Shown: positions 21,126 through 41,066, numbered from the stretch's first letter. The stretch is DNA of 64,000 nucleotides from Nannochloropsis salina CCMP1776 (GCA_004565275.1 SDOX01000016.1:137838-201837), one strand, 5' to 3'. Notes: a model not told the origin generated them from the sequence alone. Numbers and translations: made by a program.

Positions 21126-22058
21126 CGTCGTGGCTCGGTTTTGTCGTAGGCGCAATGTGAACTTGCCTTCAAACCGTGCAGGGCAGCAAAGAGACCCGGG
21201 AGGGAGATCACGATACTCCCTGTCACGAGCGCCACTAGATCCTCGTTTTTCAGGTGTACAGCCGCTTGTCCACCCTTTTTGCCCTGAGTCCATTTGCGTG
21301 TGATAGATGTTGTGAGTTCGTTCCCAGATGGTCCTTTTTCAAAAGCAATGGGTTGTACTGATTCTCAGGTCGGGCGGGGGAGGGCCATGACCACCCTCGA
21401 AGTGTTGGCATGACTACGAGACATGAACTTGGGACAGGATACCAAAAGTTCCGCAAAAGTAAAATGTTCGAGCTCTCAGAAGAAGTTGAGAAAATGTGGT
21501 CGATGGAGGCACAAGGAGGGCGGAGTGCTGCCTTTCTCGTCAGGTAGAGGCGCTATACGGGAAAGAGGAGGGAAAGCCGTCGTTTGATTTTGTTCCTTCC
21601 CTTGGCTTCCAGCACAAGGCTGGTATCGAGGCGGGCTTCGAACGTGACCTGATTTCTTTTGTTCAGACCATGTCGGATGCCTTCTTATCTCCATTTGCAT
21701 GAGCTTTCAATTCCTTTGTTGCGGGGGAACGTGTTTTGGCCCCTCTTTACAAGGGAGGAGGGAGAGGAGGGAGGATAACTCCCATTATGACAAAAAAATG
21801 ACACACGCACGCGCTTAAGCCTGGAGGCAAAGGCAAATTTTTATTCAATGGCGACTGCATAATTCTTGCAGGCATTGTAGAAAGTGAAATTTCTATAAAA
21901 TTTCCGTGGGTCATCCTCTGCACTGCTAGTACTCATCCGCCACGCTCTCACTCTATCTAATCTAGGAACAACAAAGTTATTCACCGCCGTAGAGCAAAAT
22001 TTGATGGCCTCCTACGAGGCCTCACAGCTGTGATTCCTTCCAGCGGTAGGGATCAAAC
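21126..22058. promoter_or_regulatory. Divergent region SNARE / RecQ
   Basis: Intergenic between two divergent starts. Only short, unconvincing open frames are present. A GGAGGG purine patch lies at about 21752-21770. No named element. Confidence 0.4.
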
Positions 22059-30198
<8,140 letters not shown>

Positions 30199-30898
30199 GG
30201 CGGGGCGTCAACATGGAGGACGCAAGGGGCGAAGGACAGGGTGGCCGTGGTTGTGGGTGGGATGCCTCGCTGTCAGATGGTGTATTCGAGAGGGCACGGA
30301 AATGGAATCGAAACGGAATCACGCGTCGGGAGAGGTGGGAGGGTGACATGTACATATGGTGACTGTGCTCGCTCCCAAGCAGAAAAGAAGCAGGGGTTGA
30401 AATTTGTGCGGTTTTTCGGAAAGCGACTCCCGTTGCTTCATCCCTGGAAAAGTTATCATTACTCAATCGTACTCTCACTCCTGCGTGCTCGGGTACCGCT
30501 TGCCTGCGCCCTTTTTGGTCCTAGAAAGAGCAAGGCAATGGAGGGAGGAGACCGAAGAGGAGCCACACAAGGTGTAGATTTTGAGAAATTGCAACAAAGT
30601 ACGGATAAACGGAAATTACAAGGCCACGCTGCAGACAACGCCATGCTCCTTGCTACATGAAAAGCGACTAGCCACATAGGCGAACTTGTCCAAAAGTAGT
30701 ATGTTACGTAGAATCAAGCCGAGCATCAAGCACCAAGCGGCGCTCCTTCTTCCCCTTCCTCTCACTCCGTGACCTCGCATGAGCCACTTTCTTTCCATCT
30801 GCGACATATCTCTCCTCTCCTGCCACTACCTATTCCTATCCCTCATAGGGTCTCCAAGCCCGCCTCGCTGTACAATCTTCCCCCCCCCTTCTCCCCTC
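30199..30898. other. Convergent intergenic region RecQ / SDR
   Basis: 3' flanks of two converging genes. Only short open frames. No gene seen. Confidence 0.5.
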
Positions 30899-32479
30899 TT
30901 AACAATTGAGCAGAAATTTGTGGTCAAACATCCGATCAGGGAGAAGCATGCGCACCAGGAAAACGACCCCCACGTCGGCACGGTTGATCTTCGCGACAGG
31001 ATAGCGGGTCCGGGGGTATGGGCTACTGAGTGCGTGGTGGATGGCCTGGAGGAGGAAAGGGAGAGACGCAGGGGCACAACACGTACGGGGGGGAAAGAGT
31101 AAAAAAATGAGGTGGATTAAGGTCAGATAGATCGCCGCATTGCTCATTCTCGGCGGGGCAGCCATGACAACATTTCGTCACAGGCTTGCGCGTGTCAACC
31201 GGCCTAAAAGACTGCATTTGTAGGCAAAGTCGGGCAATTCGAGCTTTTGAGGTCGCCATTGAGGAGTCTGCACTTGTATCGAATCCCGTGCCTCTCCTCC
31301 CCTTCCCTTCAGCATTGCCCCTTCTTTCCCTACTTCCCCTCGCCCCCCTCCACGTTCCTCCTACCCTCACCTCACACACGACCAACGGATCCGAGCCATT
31401 CTCCATGGGCCGTCGATTTTTTTCCTCGAATTTGGGCGTGTACAAGTAGGGGTAGGCTTCTTTCGCCGCTGGAGGGACAGGCTGGGGATGGGAGATGGGA
31501 GACGAGGGCTTAGCACAGGGAGAAAACGCAACGCTTCCACGCGCGAGTGGAGTCCACAACGACCTCGAAATTCTCCCCCCCCCCTAACTCTCTCCCAAAA
31601 CCTTCCTACTTCCAGCATCCCTCCGCACCATCTCCTTTCAACCGTGCCTCCCTCCCTTCCCCTTTCTCCCTTCCACGCCCCCCCACCCCCCCGGCTCACA
31701 ATCTGGTGCCCCGCCGCGTGCGCCTCCTTCTTCTCGCGCACCACCCCCCGGATAAAGAGCTCGGTCCGACAAAATCCTGGCTGGACAAGCGAGACACTCA
31801 CGCCAGCCGGGTCCAACTCCGCGCGGAGGGAGTCGGTGACTGCCTCCACCGCGTGCTTGCTGGCCGCATAGGCCCCATACCTCGGGAAGGATACCTTCCC
31901 ACTCACCGACCCAATGTTGATTAGACGGCCCTGGTGGTTCGGGTGGGGAGAGGAGGACCCCGGCGGACGGCGGAGGAGGGGAAGGAAGGCGGAGGAGACG
32001 GAGATTAACCCAAAGTAGTTCACCTCGAACATGTGACGCATCTGAGCCATGTCGTGGAATTCTACGGTGGCATCTTGGAGAAGACCCGCGTTGTTCACTA
32101 CCCCCACCAAGGGAGGCACGGTCTTTGCGTCCAAAAGGGAGAGCACGTGTTGACGACAGGCTTCCACGCTGCTTGCTTTGGCGACGTCAATAATCACTGG
32201 ATGGATCCCAGAGACGCCCAAATCTCTCAAGGCTTGTGCATCGCTTTCTTTCCGAACGCCCGCCAGAACCGTAAAACCACGTTGAGCCAAGTACACGGCA
32301 GCAGTGCGACCGATCCCGCTGCTTGTCCCAGTCAAAAGAACGCTCCCACTAGTAAGAGGAGGGAAATATTTGCGGCCTTTCCAAACAAAACATTGTCGAA
32401 TCAGGAGGAAGAGGAGCAAAGTCCCACCGAGTTGAAGAAGGATAAGTTTGATCACCACCTCCAAGGGAGGCAGCTCCAT
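30899..32479 (-). CDS. Membrane-anchored short-chain dehydrogenase/reductase (retinol-dehydrogenase-like)
   Basis: NAD(P)-dependent oxidoreductase of the classical SDR family, substrate unknown. Three exons, 32479-31700, 31481-31371 and 31045-30899, give a continuous protein of about 345 residues. The N-terminal hydrophobic anchor (VIKLILLQLGGTLLLFLLI) is followed by the Rossmann motif LLTGTSSGIGRTAAV, NNAG, catalytic Ser in GSVSGKVSFPRYG, and YAASK. Exon 2 supplies KEAYPYLYTPKFEEKN. Exon 3 supplies HALSSPYPRTRYPVAKI and LLPDRMFD, the usual C-terminal blocks of 11-cis-retinol/17-beta-HSD-like SDRs. An ER or plastid-envelope location is possible. The ATG at 32479 fits the anchor. Introns are C-rich on the sense strand only in part. 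Confidence 0.93.
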
Positions 32480-33657
32480 GCCCTGCTGTGGGAGAGTCTA
32501 ATTTAAGTGGCTTGCGTGCATCGATTATAGAGGGTAATGGAGACGTGGAAAAGAGAACAAAGGGGTCGCAGCCAAATCCTGAACTCCACTAGCAGCGGAA
32601 TTTGTCCATCCCTCGGGCTGGTGCCACCATCCTTTTCATATGTTTCCTGTGCCATCGATTTACGGCCTTCTACAGGTCCTATTGAATGCAGAGCTTGGTC
32701 TACATCGGGCACCGGTTTTCGATTCCATGTACATGAAAAACGGCCCAATCCACAGGCAGTCGTGAGCGGACCTGCCTCTCGCCTTCCGGTTGGTCGCCCG
32801 GATTCTCTGCTTTTGGCACTTCCAAGACAAGCCGAGGACATGGACGGGAATATACAACACCAAGCCAAACATTCCTTCGTACTTAAGCATTCACATTTCT
32901 CCGTGCTTCCGCGTATCCTAGGAATATGGCTCCCGCGAGAAAAGACCTTAGACCGCGATGCGGCAACAGGTGGAATCGGACGGGCGGGAAAATATGGGCC
33001 GTTCTGGACGTCGTAGTTTTACCCCTAACCAACCCTTCTTCTTCGAAATTTCCCCCTCGGCCAGCTTCAGGGACATCTTCAGAATGTATAAGTCTGCAGC
33101 TGGAGGGGACTGTGACAAGGAAATCGTCTACCTCGCTCGGTCAGGCTCTTGATCGGAAATAATTCTTTGGAGGGGGAGGTTAACACGACAAGACCTACTT
33201 TGTGCCGTCATCCATCAATGGCGAGTACTGCCAGGCATGGATACAAAGTTACAGACGATAGTATAGAATGGTTCTTACGGAAGCCTGGAGAAGCGGCGCA
33301 TGGAGCAAATGTGTGCGGTCCGTTCACGCAAAAAAAAGTCAAGGAAAGAAGCGATGTAGGCTAAACGCATCAAGTACCCGGTTTTAAAGTCCATAAAACT
33401 GACCGACAAAATTCTTTCTCCGCATCCCTGTCCCCGTCACAAAAAAAAGGCTGAGTGCGAGACTCACAAAAGTAAGACCCGAACCGTGGATGGTCGCGGA
33501 TGGTCGGGTCGTACACATGAAAAACCTCCTCCTGTAAGCCAACCCCATCCATCGCGTGGAGGGCCATCGGCCTCCCTTCCGCCTCTATATGCTACACGGA
33601 GACGTATCTCACGTCTCCTCCCTCCTTTTTGCCTCATTTCCCCGTCTCCCTTCCTTC
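32480..33657. other. Intergenic region with one weak small ORF
   Basis: A plus-strand frame at 32958-33152 (starts MRQQVESDGRENMGR and contains NQPFFFEISPSASFRDIF) reads more like protein than its surroundings. It is only 64 codons and unmatched to any family I know, so I leave it as possible. The rest holds 5' flank of the SDR gene and 3' flank of the acyltransferase. Confidence 0.4.
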
Positions 33658-35845
33658 CTACTTGTACCGCACATCTATCTCCTCCTCCTCCAGCACCAAG
33701 TCCAAGCCCATCAAGGCGTCGTAGTGCTTCTTGACGTCGCTCTCGGCCACAAAGGTAAAGCCTTCCTTCCCCGCCCGCTTCAACAACTCCTCCTCCGTCC
33801 GCTCTTCCTCGGGGTTTTGTTGCAATGTCCGGGACACGAACTCGCGTCCGACCCGCTCGGGCGTGAGCTCGTCCCCGAAGTAGACGTGGACAGGACGCCG
33901 AGCTACCAATCGCCGCTCCCCCACCTCCATCGCCACCTTGGCAGGGGGAGGGAGCACCTACGGAAAGGGGGTAAAAGGGGAGGGGAGGAAAAGGAAAAAT
34001 ACAATGGGGTTGGGATGGGTGGGAAGAGAGGAACAGGCACCACGTGGACTTGGGACGTCTGCTTGCGCGTCCCCCTCCCCATCCCTCCCTCCTTCCCTGC
34101 CTCCTTCGACCCCATCCCACCTGAGCCGTGAGCATTGCCAAGGGGAAAAAGTGCGTGGGGTGTTCGCTCTTGGTGCTCAATACCCGAAACATGTCGACGG
34201 CGCGGGCATCGAAGGGAGCTACGGCCATTTTTTGGCTTTGGGGATCGACGCGGTCCCGGCCCCCTGAGGGTGCCACCCACAGGATGTGCCCGCCCTCGAC
34301 GATGAGAGCTTGGAGGGCCTGAGGGAGGGAGGGAGGGAGGGAGGGAGGGGGAGGAACAGAGGGTAGTTTGGGGGGAGGCAGGAGAAAGGATGGACCGGAG
34401 GTGGATAAGAGGGTGGGAAGAGGGGAGGGAGGGAGGGGAGGGAGGAAGGGAGGGAGGGAGGGAGGGAGGTCAGTCGAGAAGGAGGGGCGGCCCTGATCCC
34501 AGAGGCGCAAGACGTCCTCTGGTCGCCTCCCTCTTTCCCCTCCTTCCCTCCGTCCCTCCCTCCCACCCTCCCTTCGTCCCTGCTCCCCCCGCCCCTTACA
34601 GATCAGGTTCAAACCCTTGGAGAAGGGGATGGTGAAGAGGTCGGTGCGGACCTTGGCCCCCGCCACGAAGACGAGGCGGTCCAAGAGGGGATCTGTGGGC
34701 GGGATGAGGCGCTTGAATGCGGCGCGGAGGATGTAGGGATCGGGCTCTGTCTGGTGGTTGGCGAGGAGGACAACGTTGTGGCCTGGGGAGGGAGGGCGGG
34801 AGGAAGGGCGGGGGGGAGGAGGAGGTGTGTGGGGGCGGGAGGCGGGGGTGGGAAAGTGGAAGAATTGAGGGGGAGAGATCACGAAAGAGGCAGGGAGGGA
34901 GGGAGGGAGGGAGGGAGGGAGGAGTCGTTGAATGAATGAGAGAGGACAAGAAACCCCACAAGGAGCCCTTCCGTCGAGAGACTGCACAGACGAAAAATGA
35001 AACCAACAAGAGCCCCCTCTTTCGGTTACTTTCTCCCTCTCTCCTCCCTCCCTCCTCCCTCCCTCCCTCCCTTCCCTCCCTCCCTTCCTCTCTCACCTGT
35101 CTCTTCCGCCACCTCGGTCATACCATCCAAGATATCCGTCAGTGCTACACCATGTAGGGGGTAAAGAAGCTCAGATATATGCATCGCCCATTCTTCTCTC
35201 TCAAACTCTCTTTCCATATATTTCCCTCTCTTCCCCCTTTCCTGCGCACATTTCCCCCCTACGCACCTTGCTGGAACTGATCCGGTAGCTTCAGATTGGG
35301 ATCCTCAATGATCTTCGCCATGAGCTGAATGGGATGGCGTATCGGGATAGGTTAGACATGACTGGGACTGCGAGGATCAAAAGCATCCTTCTGTGCTCTA
35401 AAAACCACGCCCTGGCCCATTCAAGGAGGCCAAGACTCCATCTTTCCCACCTCTTACCCCGTTCTTGACGTCTGTTGCCGTCATGGTCGTCTTTTCCCCA
35501 GCCTCCGCCGTGCCCGCGCCCATCACCTGACCGCGTGGGAAACGAACCGGGAAGGGGGTGACGTACACAAAGCGGGGCTTGAAGGCCAAGCCAGCATTAT
35601 CCGTGACTTACCTTGGTCGAGAGGGAAGACGCCGCATTGACGCGGCTGTTATAGCGGATATCAAATTTGTGGTGGATGCAACACGTAAATTTTTATTCCG
35701 TGCACTCAAGTCGAACAATGCCTCGAGCTCCCTCTTATGTATCGTACCTGCTGGGAAGCACGAAGGCTTGCACAGTCGCGAGATAGTTGGCAGACAGAAG
35801 TGTTGTAGCCATGGCCAGAAGGCAGATCTTCGAAAAATTACCCAT
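33658..35845 (-). CDS. Plastid glycerol-3-phosphate acyltransferase (soluble ATS1 type)
   Basis: Transfers a fatty acyl group from acyl-ACP to sn-glycerol-3-phosphate in the plastid stroma, the first step of plastid glycerolipid synthesis. Eight exons: 35845-35748, 35645-35612, 35526-35458, 35324-35267, 35144-35097, 34782-about 34600, about 34320-34121 and 33957-33658. Exon 1 codes a signal peptide (MGNFSKICLLAMATTLLSAN) followed by QAFVLPS, the bipartite plastid presequence. Catalytic block I reads LLANHQTEPDPY (NHx4D). Further family blocks are DRLVFVAGAKVRTD, PFSKGLNLIC, HILWVAPSGGRDR and THFFPLAM. The junction between LIC and ALQALIVEGG is unresolved. About 20 expected residues are missing, or a Gly/Pro-rich stretch is read through. 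It is divergent from the PAM68-like gene. Confidence 0.93.
34321..34351. repeat. GGGA microsatellite, GPAT intron/insert
   Basis: Tandem GGGA on the plus strand, CCCT on the sense strand, directly before the exon coding ALQALIVEGG. Confidence 0.88.
34891..34922. repeat. GGGA microsatellite, GPAT intron 5
   Basis: About eight GGGA units (sense CCCT) in the intron ahead of the NHQTEPDPY exon. Confidence 0.9.
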
Positions 35846-36431
35846 CTCTTGCTTCGCACCTACCTTTTCCCCTTTTTTCTTCCCTCGCTGTGCATATACA
35901 TGTTTTGTGGGGTAGGGGGAGATCGTCAGGAAGCATGTACGGATGCGTGTCGGGGTCGGACATTAATACACAATGTCAAGCCCAAAAAGACTTAAATAAG
36001 TCACAACACCGCCATCCACCACACATTAACACTCCCCTGGTTCGTTCGGTGCCGCACTAATGCGACGTCATGCATAGTTTTCTAGACTCGCCCAGTCCAT
36101 GTCCATCGCTGCGAAACGCGTCACAGGATCTAGCCTGTCCTTACGCACAGCCTGTCCTAGAATTGTGCCGCCAACACCCAAAGCGGAGGCCCAAGGCTTG
36201 TCGGGGCATCACCTGCAACTTGAGGCACCTACTGCGTTGTGGACGGACGACAATGAGGTGGTTCGCGTGTGCCACATGAGCATATGGTACGGAGCTCACA
36301 CGCGGCTATTCTGTGTTCATGATGTCGTCCTGCACCCTTCTTGGCTTTGGATCGACACCTGTGCCTCAAGTCACTCCTGCTCGCCTTTCCCCCTTTTCCA
36401 CCCATAGCTACTCACAGAGCCCTCCACGAGT
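35846..36431. promoter_or_regulatory. Divergent promoter region of two plastid genes (GPAT / PAM68-like)
   Basis: The two start codons are 587 bases apart and point away from each other. Both products are plastid-targeted. No named motif is seen, but a shared promoter is plausible. Confidence 0.4.
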
Positions 36432-37609
36432 ATGCCAGCAGCCAAATCTAGAAGGTCGCGGCTTTCCTACCGATGTCTGGGAGCCTTCTTTGCTTTGGCC
36501 CCCGCCCCAGGGGCCGCCTTCGCCCCTCTCTCCGTGGCCTCCCCTTTCCTGCAAAGTAGAAGACACATCCCTTCCGCCTTCTTTCCCAACCCTTTGACTC
36601 TTCCCACCCCTTTCGCCTCAAATTTCCCTCTTCATGCCTCAGCTGAGGAGCAGGAATCTGGGCAAGGAAAATCCTCGTCGGGACCGAAAGGTTTTGGGAG
36701 GAAGACGCCGGCCCAGGAGCCTTCCCCCTCTTCCTCCCCCGCCTCAACCTCTTCCTCAGAGATAGATGGCCCTTCAAACCCACTGTCAGCCTCGCAAGCT
36801 TCCCTTCAGGAACTTGACCGGTTGAATGCTCGGCAAAAGAAAACGTATTGGGAAATACAGAAAGAGATGGAGCGGGAAATGGACATGCGGGAAATCGACG
36901 AGTACAAGGAAACCCAGCGTTTGCTTGACGAAGGAGTGGTGGGGTACCTGCCGGAACGCATTTCCAACCGTATGCTCAAACGCCTGTTGCCTTTTATTCT
37001 CTTCCCCGTCCTGGGTGGGATCGGTCTTTTCGGGTTTTATTTGTACTTGGCGAAAAACACCGAGATCGACGTCCCTCCAGCATTTGTGGCTTTTTCCACA
37101 CAAGTGCCTTTCTTAGCCGCGTTACTCGGCATCACGTATTCGATCATGTCGACAAGTTGGGAGCCAGAGGTAGGTAGGAGGAGAGGAGGGAGGGGGTTTA
37201 GAAAGCAGTGGAGCAGAGAGGGAGAAAAAAGGGAAGTGGAGACACAAGACCTTGTTTCCTGTCCGTGGCTACGCCTTGTTCCATACTCTTGTTGAAATCT
37301 TTTTATTCTAAAAGTCAGATGGTGCGTGTCTTCTGCCATTCTCGTTGTCGCTTTATTGCCTTCCACTCTTCCTCCCTCTTACCCTCCCTCCCTTTTCGCC
37401 CTCCCACTCGCGTGCTCTCCACGGCGTTCGTGCAGGTGGAAGGCTCATTCTGGGGGTTCCCGGAATTCAAAGCAAACGTGTTGAATCTCCTAGATTCGTT
37501 GCAGAAGACCAAAAGGGAAGATAGCGCTAAGGAAAAGATGGAAAAGTACTCGGGTTCCAGAGGACCGAACCGGGCCAAGCGGCGCGAGCTCGATCGCCTC
37601 TCCAAGTAG
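36432..37609 (+). CDS. PAM68: PAM68-like photosystem assembly factor, plastid-targeted
   Basis: Thylakoid membrane protein of the PAM68/DUF3464 family, which assists early photosystem II assembly in plants and cyanobacteria. Two exons, 36432-37169 and 37436-37609, join in phase 0 and give about 303 residues. The presequence has a hydrophobic core and the motif GAAFAPLSV, a clear A-F-A-P plastid cleavage site. A Ser/Pro-rich linker and a charged helix follow. Two membrane segments are visible, LLPFILFPVLGGIGLFGFYL and PFLAALLGITYSIMS. The conserved SSW-P/GS-WG motif of the family is split by the intron: STSWEPE before it and VEGSFWGFPEFKANV after it. The tail is basic. A 266-bp intron with a GGAGG-rich start separates the exons. 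Confidence 0.9.
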
Positions 37610-38714
37610 AGACAGAGCACAAAGCGAGCATGCTGGTACAGTCAGAGGAGTGGCGTGGTTTAGAGGAAGGAGATGGTTGTGCATTGTGAGAGCCGCGGAG
37701 AGTTTACTTCCAATGAGGCAAGGTTGACTTTAGCTTTCCAGCTACTTCAGGGAAGATTCTGGCAGGAAAGTGTATTTCATGCCCAAGTTGAGTGGGATTT
37801 AGCATTTTGAATGTTGTGAAGGCCTCGTCAACACGAGCATATAGCTCTGATTACGCCCGTCTCATTTTTCTGCTCCCGTCCTTCCCGAGTACATTCTCCA
37901 CAACCTCTTCCTTCTTACCCTCGCTGCGGAACGCAAGGAAGTCAAGGCACACATGATGATTTAATGGCAGAGCGCCATGAGGGTTGCACATCGAATATCG
38001 ATTAATTCAGCATCCTGCAGGAGGAAACTGTAAGGAAATAATTAAGATGTCCGGACGTAGTCAACTTTTCTCTGCTGTATCGCACATTTCTTTTATGAGA
38101 GAGCGTCAGTGTCAACCTCTACGTGAAAAAGGGTCACATTATTAAGTGTGCTTTAGTCCTTTACATTCAAAACTTGCATACGTGAGAAAGCTACCGCTGT
38201 AGAAAAAAAGCATGGGCCGAAGTTAACCTCCCCTCCCCTTGACCCTTGCTGCATTCTTTCGCCTTCATTTGACCTCACATGGCAGTATTTCTCCGACAGT
38301 TCAGCGGATTTGTATACATAGCGCACACATTCACATGCGCTTTCGTTTGGAATGAACCACATCGTAAGCAGGCATGCGTTTGGGAAGCCATTTTTCCACA
38401 GCTTCTCGGCATGCTAGATGCTACTCGACGCTTTCTTCCTGACCGCCAAATTCCCAAAATAAATAGTCCCGTCGGATTTTCAAATAAATACCTCCACCAT
38501 TATTTTTGGGGTAGAATATGCACTCCTTCCTTTTCTTTTATACTTCATTATCAGTTTTCTGAGATATGCGTCGAATTTGGAGTTCACTGTTCTCCTTGGA
38601 ACTCATGCATGCTCCCTTCCCCCCCCCCCCCCAAAAGGCACGCTACGCCTTTGATTTCAGCGGGCATTAAACTTTTGCCGCTCCAGAAAAGACCACACGG
38701 AGTACTTTCCGAAT
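37610..38714. other. Intergenic, AT-richer
   Basis: A 3' flank of the PAM68-like gene and a 5' flank of the PIH1 gene. Short open frames only, plus a C10 homopolymer near 38622. No gene seen. Confidence 0.55.
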
Positions 38715-41066
38715 ATGTCAGGGTCTAAAGCTGGTGGTAAGACCCTTGACAATGCAAGCTTGACTGAAAAGTTATCATTTTCGGGCTTGGAGGAAAATTT
38801 ACAATCAGCAAAACAATCTCTGGATCTCAACGTTCCGTGTCTCGATCGACAGTATACCAGCATAAGCCCTCTTAGCTTATCGATTGAGGAACTTCACGCA
38901 TGGGAGTGCCAGGGCAAGGTACCTGAAGGAAGGATTTTGGTGCATCCTCGCCCCGGCTTTGTGGTCAAAGCGCACGTCACGGTGGAAGAGACTGTTGTCG
39001 ATGGCCGAAAAAATCTGCAGAAAGAAACAAAAAAAGTCAAGGTGTTCATCAACGTGGTTAATTCCGTGCTGATCCCTGAGCGGTGCCACGCTGGCGAGGT
39101 CCTACGGCCTCCGGGACCTCGGAAAGAGGAGGCCGCGAATTCAAGTTCCAGGAAACTCCCTGCCGCCATGGGCCGTCTCCGGACAGAAAAAGATCAACAT
39201 GGAACGCACGTTGACACGGTGGACCTTTGTTTGCACCCGACGTCGATCACCTGGGCCCTGGAGGAGCGGAAGCAGAAAGAGGAGGCGGGGGGCGGGGAGG
39301 CGGGCAAGCATGACGGGATGGACCGGGTGGTGGAACTGGCCATGTCCGGGTATTTGGCGAGTTGGGAGCACAGGGAGGAAGGCGGGAGGCTGGGAGAGGA
39401 AACAACGGGGAAGCCAAGGAGGAGACGGCAGATCGTGCGCGTGCATCGGGAGTACGTCATCTTGAAAAATTGCAGATACAAGACAGGGAGGTCGGTGGTA
39501 CCCATGCTGGTGGAGAAGGCGAACCTCCTGGCTGCGTCGCCAAAGCCCCCTCCATCCTCCTCACCCGCTCTTCAAATACACACTATACCAGCAACAGCAG
39601 CATGCTCAGGGACCGACGCTGTAGGCATGCAAGAAGGAGAAAGATCAGGAATAGCAGGAGAAGAAGAGTTAGCGGAAAGAAAGGGGGGAAGAGGAGGGGA
39701 AGGAAGGAATCTCAAAGGAGCTGGCGTTGAAGAAATGTTCGAAAAGCTTAAACTAGGAGAAGACAGCAGTGGTGAAACAAGGAAAAGAAGAGAAAGCATC
39801 AGACCAGACAGAGGGGAAAAAGGCGGTGAAGGAGGGCGAGAAGGAGGAGGAGGAGGAGTAGGAGGAGGAGGACAAGGAGGAGGAGGAAGAGGAGGGAGGG
39901 AGGGAGGCGCGGCGGTCATGACAGAGGCCCAGACAGGTAACTCAAGCGCCGACACTCCACTTCATTCCGCGTCCCCTCCTTTGCCTCTTCCTCTCACGTA
40001 CACCCTCCACGAGCAGCATGAGAGAGAAGACCTCTCCGGCCTCATGGACGCCCCGCAGACACGCCTCTGTGCGCGTTTTTCCCGCCCGAATTTTATCATC
40101 CTTAAGGTGGCTTTACCGTCCAAGGAGGGCGAGTGCGAAGAAGGGATGGTATGTGAGAATTGGGTGGTGGATGTTGGGCGGCGGGAGGTTCGAATCCAGA
40201 GCCGTACGTTCCGAGGAAGGGAAGGGAAGGAAGGAAGGAGGTATGCCGTCGTGGTCCCCCTGCCCTATCCCGCGGTGACGGCGGAAGAAAAAGAGGGGGC
40301 GAAGGGAGACAGGATGATCGCAAGGGTGATGAGGCGGGAAGGTAGGCATGAGCGGACGATGGTGTTGAAGTTGGCTGTGGAACAGGATGCAGGAAAGATG
40401 GTTGTCATGGGGAGGGCGGCCGGAGGGAAGGAGGAGGTGGAAGGGGAGAAGGAGGAAGCTTGTATCAAGGAGGGTAGCAGAGCGACAGAGATAGGCGAGA
40501 AGATCAGGGAAGGAGGGAGGAACGATCACGGGCGATGGGTCACCCCGCCTCCTCAGAGCACGATCAAGGTGCTGGGAGGGTCAAGAGGAGGAGACGGCAT
40601 GCCGAAGGGAAGAGGGTCGCCAGTGGAGGCCGAGAAACAAGGAGAGGAGGAGGAGAGAAGGAGAGGAAAGGAGGGACTTGCTTCTATCGGTCACAGTGAT
40701 GAAAGTGGAGGACCGTTGCCGTCCCCGCCGGTAGACGTGACGGAGGAGGAAGGCGGCTGCTCCCTCCTTGTTCAAGTCCCGGACATTGACCTGTCTTCGG
40801 TACGCCTCGAAACGGGCAAGAAAGGGGACAAGGCGCAGAACGCTCGCTTGTTTTTCTCTTCCACATCACCCTCTCCTTCCTCCACCACGGTGTCGTGGTG
40901 TTTAAAATTGCCGAATTCGCATGGTCTGGACAGGACGCAATGCATGTGGGATGTGGCGAATGAGAATATGTGGGTCCGCGTGGGGAGAAGCGTGGACGCG
41001 GATGGAGGGAAGGCTGGAAGAGAAGTGATGTTGAGCAACCCGCATATATATGCCATGTGCTCTTGA
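38715..41066 (+). CDS. PIH1-domain protein (R2TP / dynein-arm assembly co-chaperone family)
   Basis: PIH1 proteins work with Hsp90 and RuvB-like ATPases (R2TP) or pre-assemble axonemal dyneins. It is a single exon of 783 codons. The N-terminal PIH1 domain shows the pattern RPGFVVKAHVTVEE, KVKVFINVVNSVLIPER and HVDTVDLCLHPTSI, then CRYKTGRSVVPMLVEKA. A long, low-complexity Gly/Glu/Lys region (about 39630-39910) separates it from a second conserved part, ARFSRPNFIILKVALPS, that resembles the CS-like C-terminal domain. A final beta-rich piece at the C-terminus (STTVSWCLKLPNS...CMWDVANENMWVRV) may close the CS fold. The length and domain layout look closest to the Kintoun/MOT48-like members. No intron is needed. 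Confidence 0.78.
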   Translation: MSGSKAGGKTLDNASLTEKLSFSGLEENLQSAKQSLDLNVPCLDRQYTSISPLSLSIEELHAWECQGKVPEGRILVHPRPGFVVKAHVTVEETVVDGRKNLQKETKKVKVFINVVNSVLIPERCHAGEVLRPPGPRKEEAANSSSRKLPAAMGRLRTEKDQHGTHVDTVDLCLHPTSITWALEERKQKEEAGGGEAGKHDGMDRVVELAMSGYLASWEHREEGGRLGEETTGKPRRRRQIVRVHREYVILKNCRYKTGRSVVPMLVEKANLLAASPKPPPSSSPALQIHTIPATAACSGTDAVGMQEGERSGIAGEEELAERKGGRGGEGRNLKGAGVEEMFEKLKLGEDSSGETRKRRESIRPDRGEKGGEGGREGGGGGVGGGGQGGGGRGGREGGAAVMTEAQTGNSSADTPLHSASPPLPLPLTYTLHEQHEREDLSGLMDAPQTRLCARFSRPNFIILKVALPSKEGECEEGMVCENWVVDVGRREVRIQSRTFRGREGKEGRRYAVVVPLPYPAVTAEEKEGAKGDRMIARVMRREGRHERTMVLKLAVEQDAGKMVVMGRAAGGKEEVEGEKEEACIKEGSRATEIGEKIREGGRNDHGRWVTPPPQSTIKVLGGSRGGDGMPKGRGSPVEAEKQGEEEERRRGKEGLASIGHSDESGGPLPSPPVDVTEEEGGCSLLVQVPDIDLSSVRLETGKKGDKAQNARLFFSSTSPSPSSTTVSWCLKLPNSHGLDRTQCMWDVANENMWVRVGRSVDADGGKAGREVMLSNPHIYAMCS

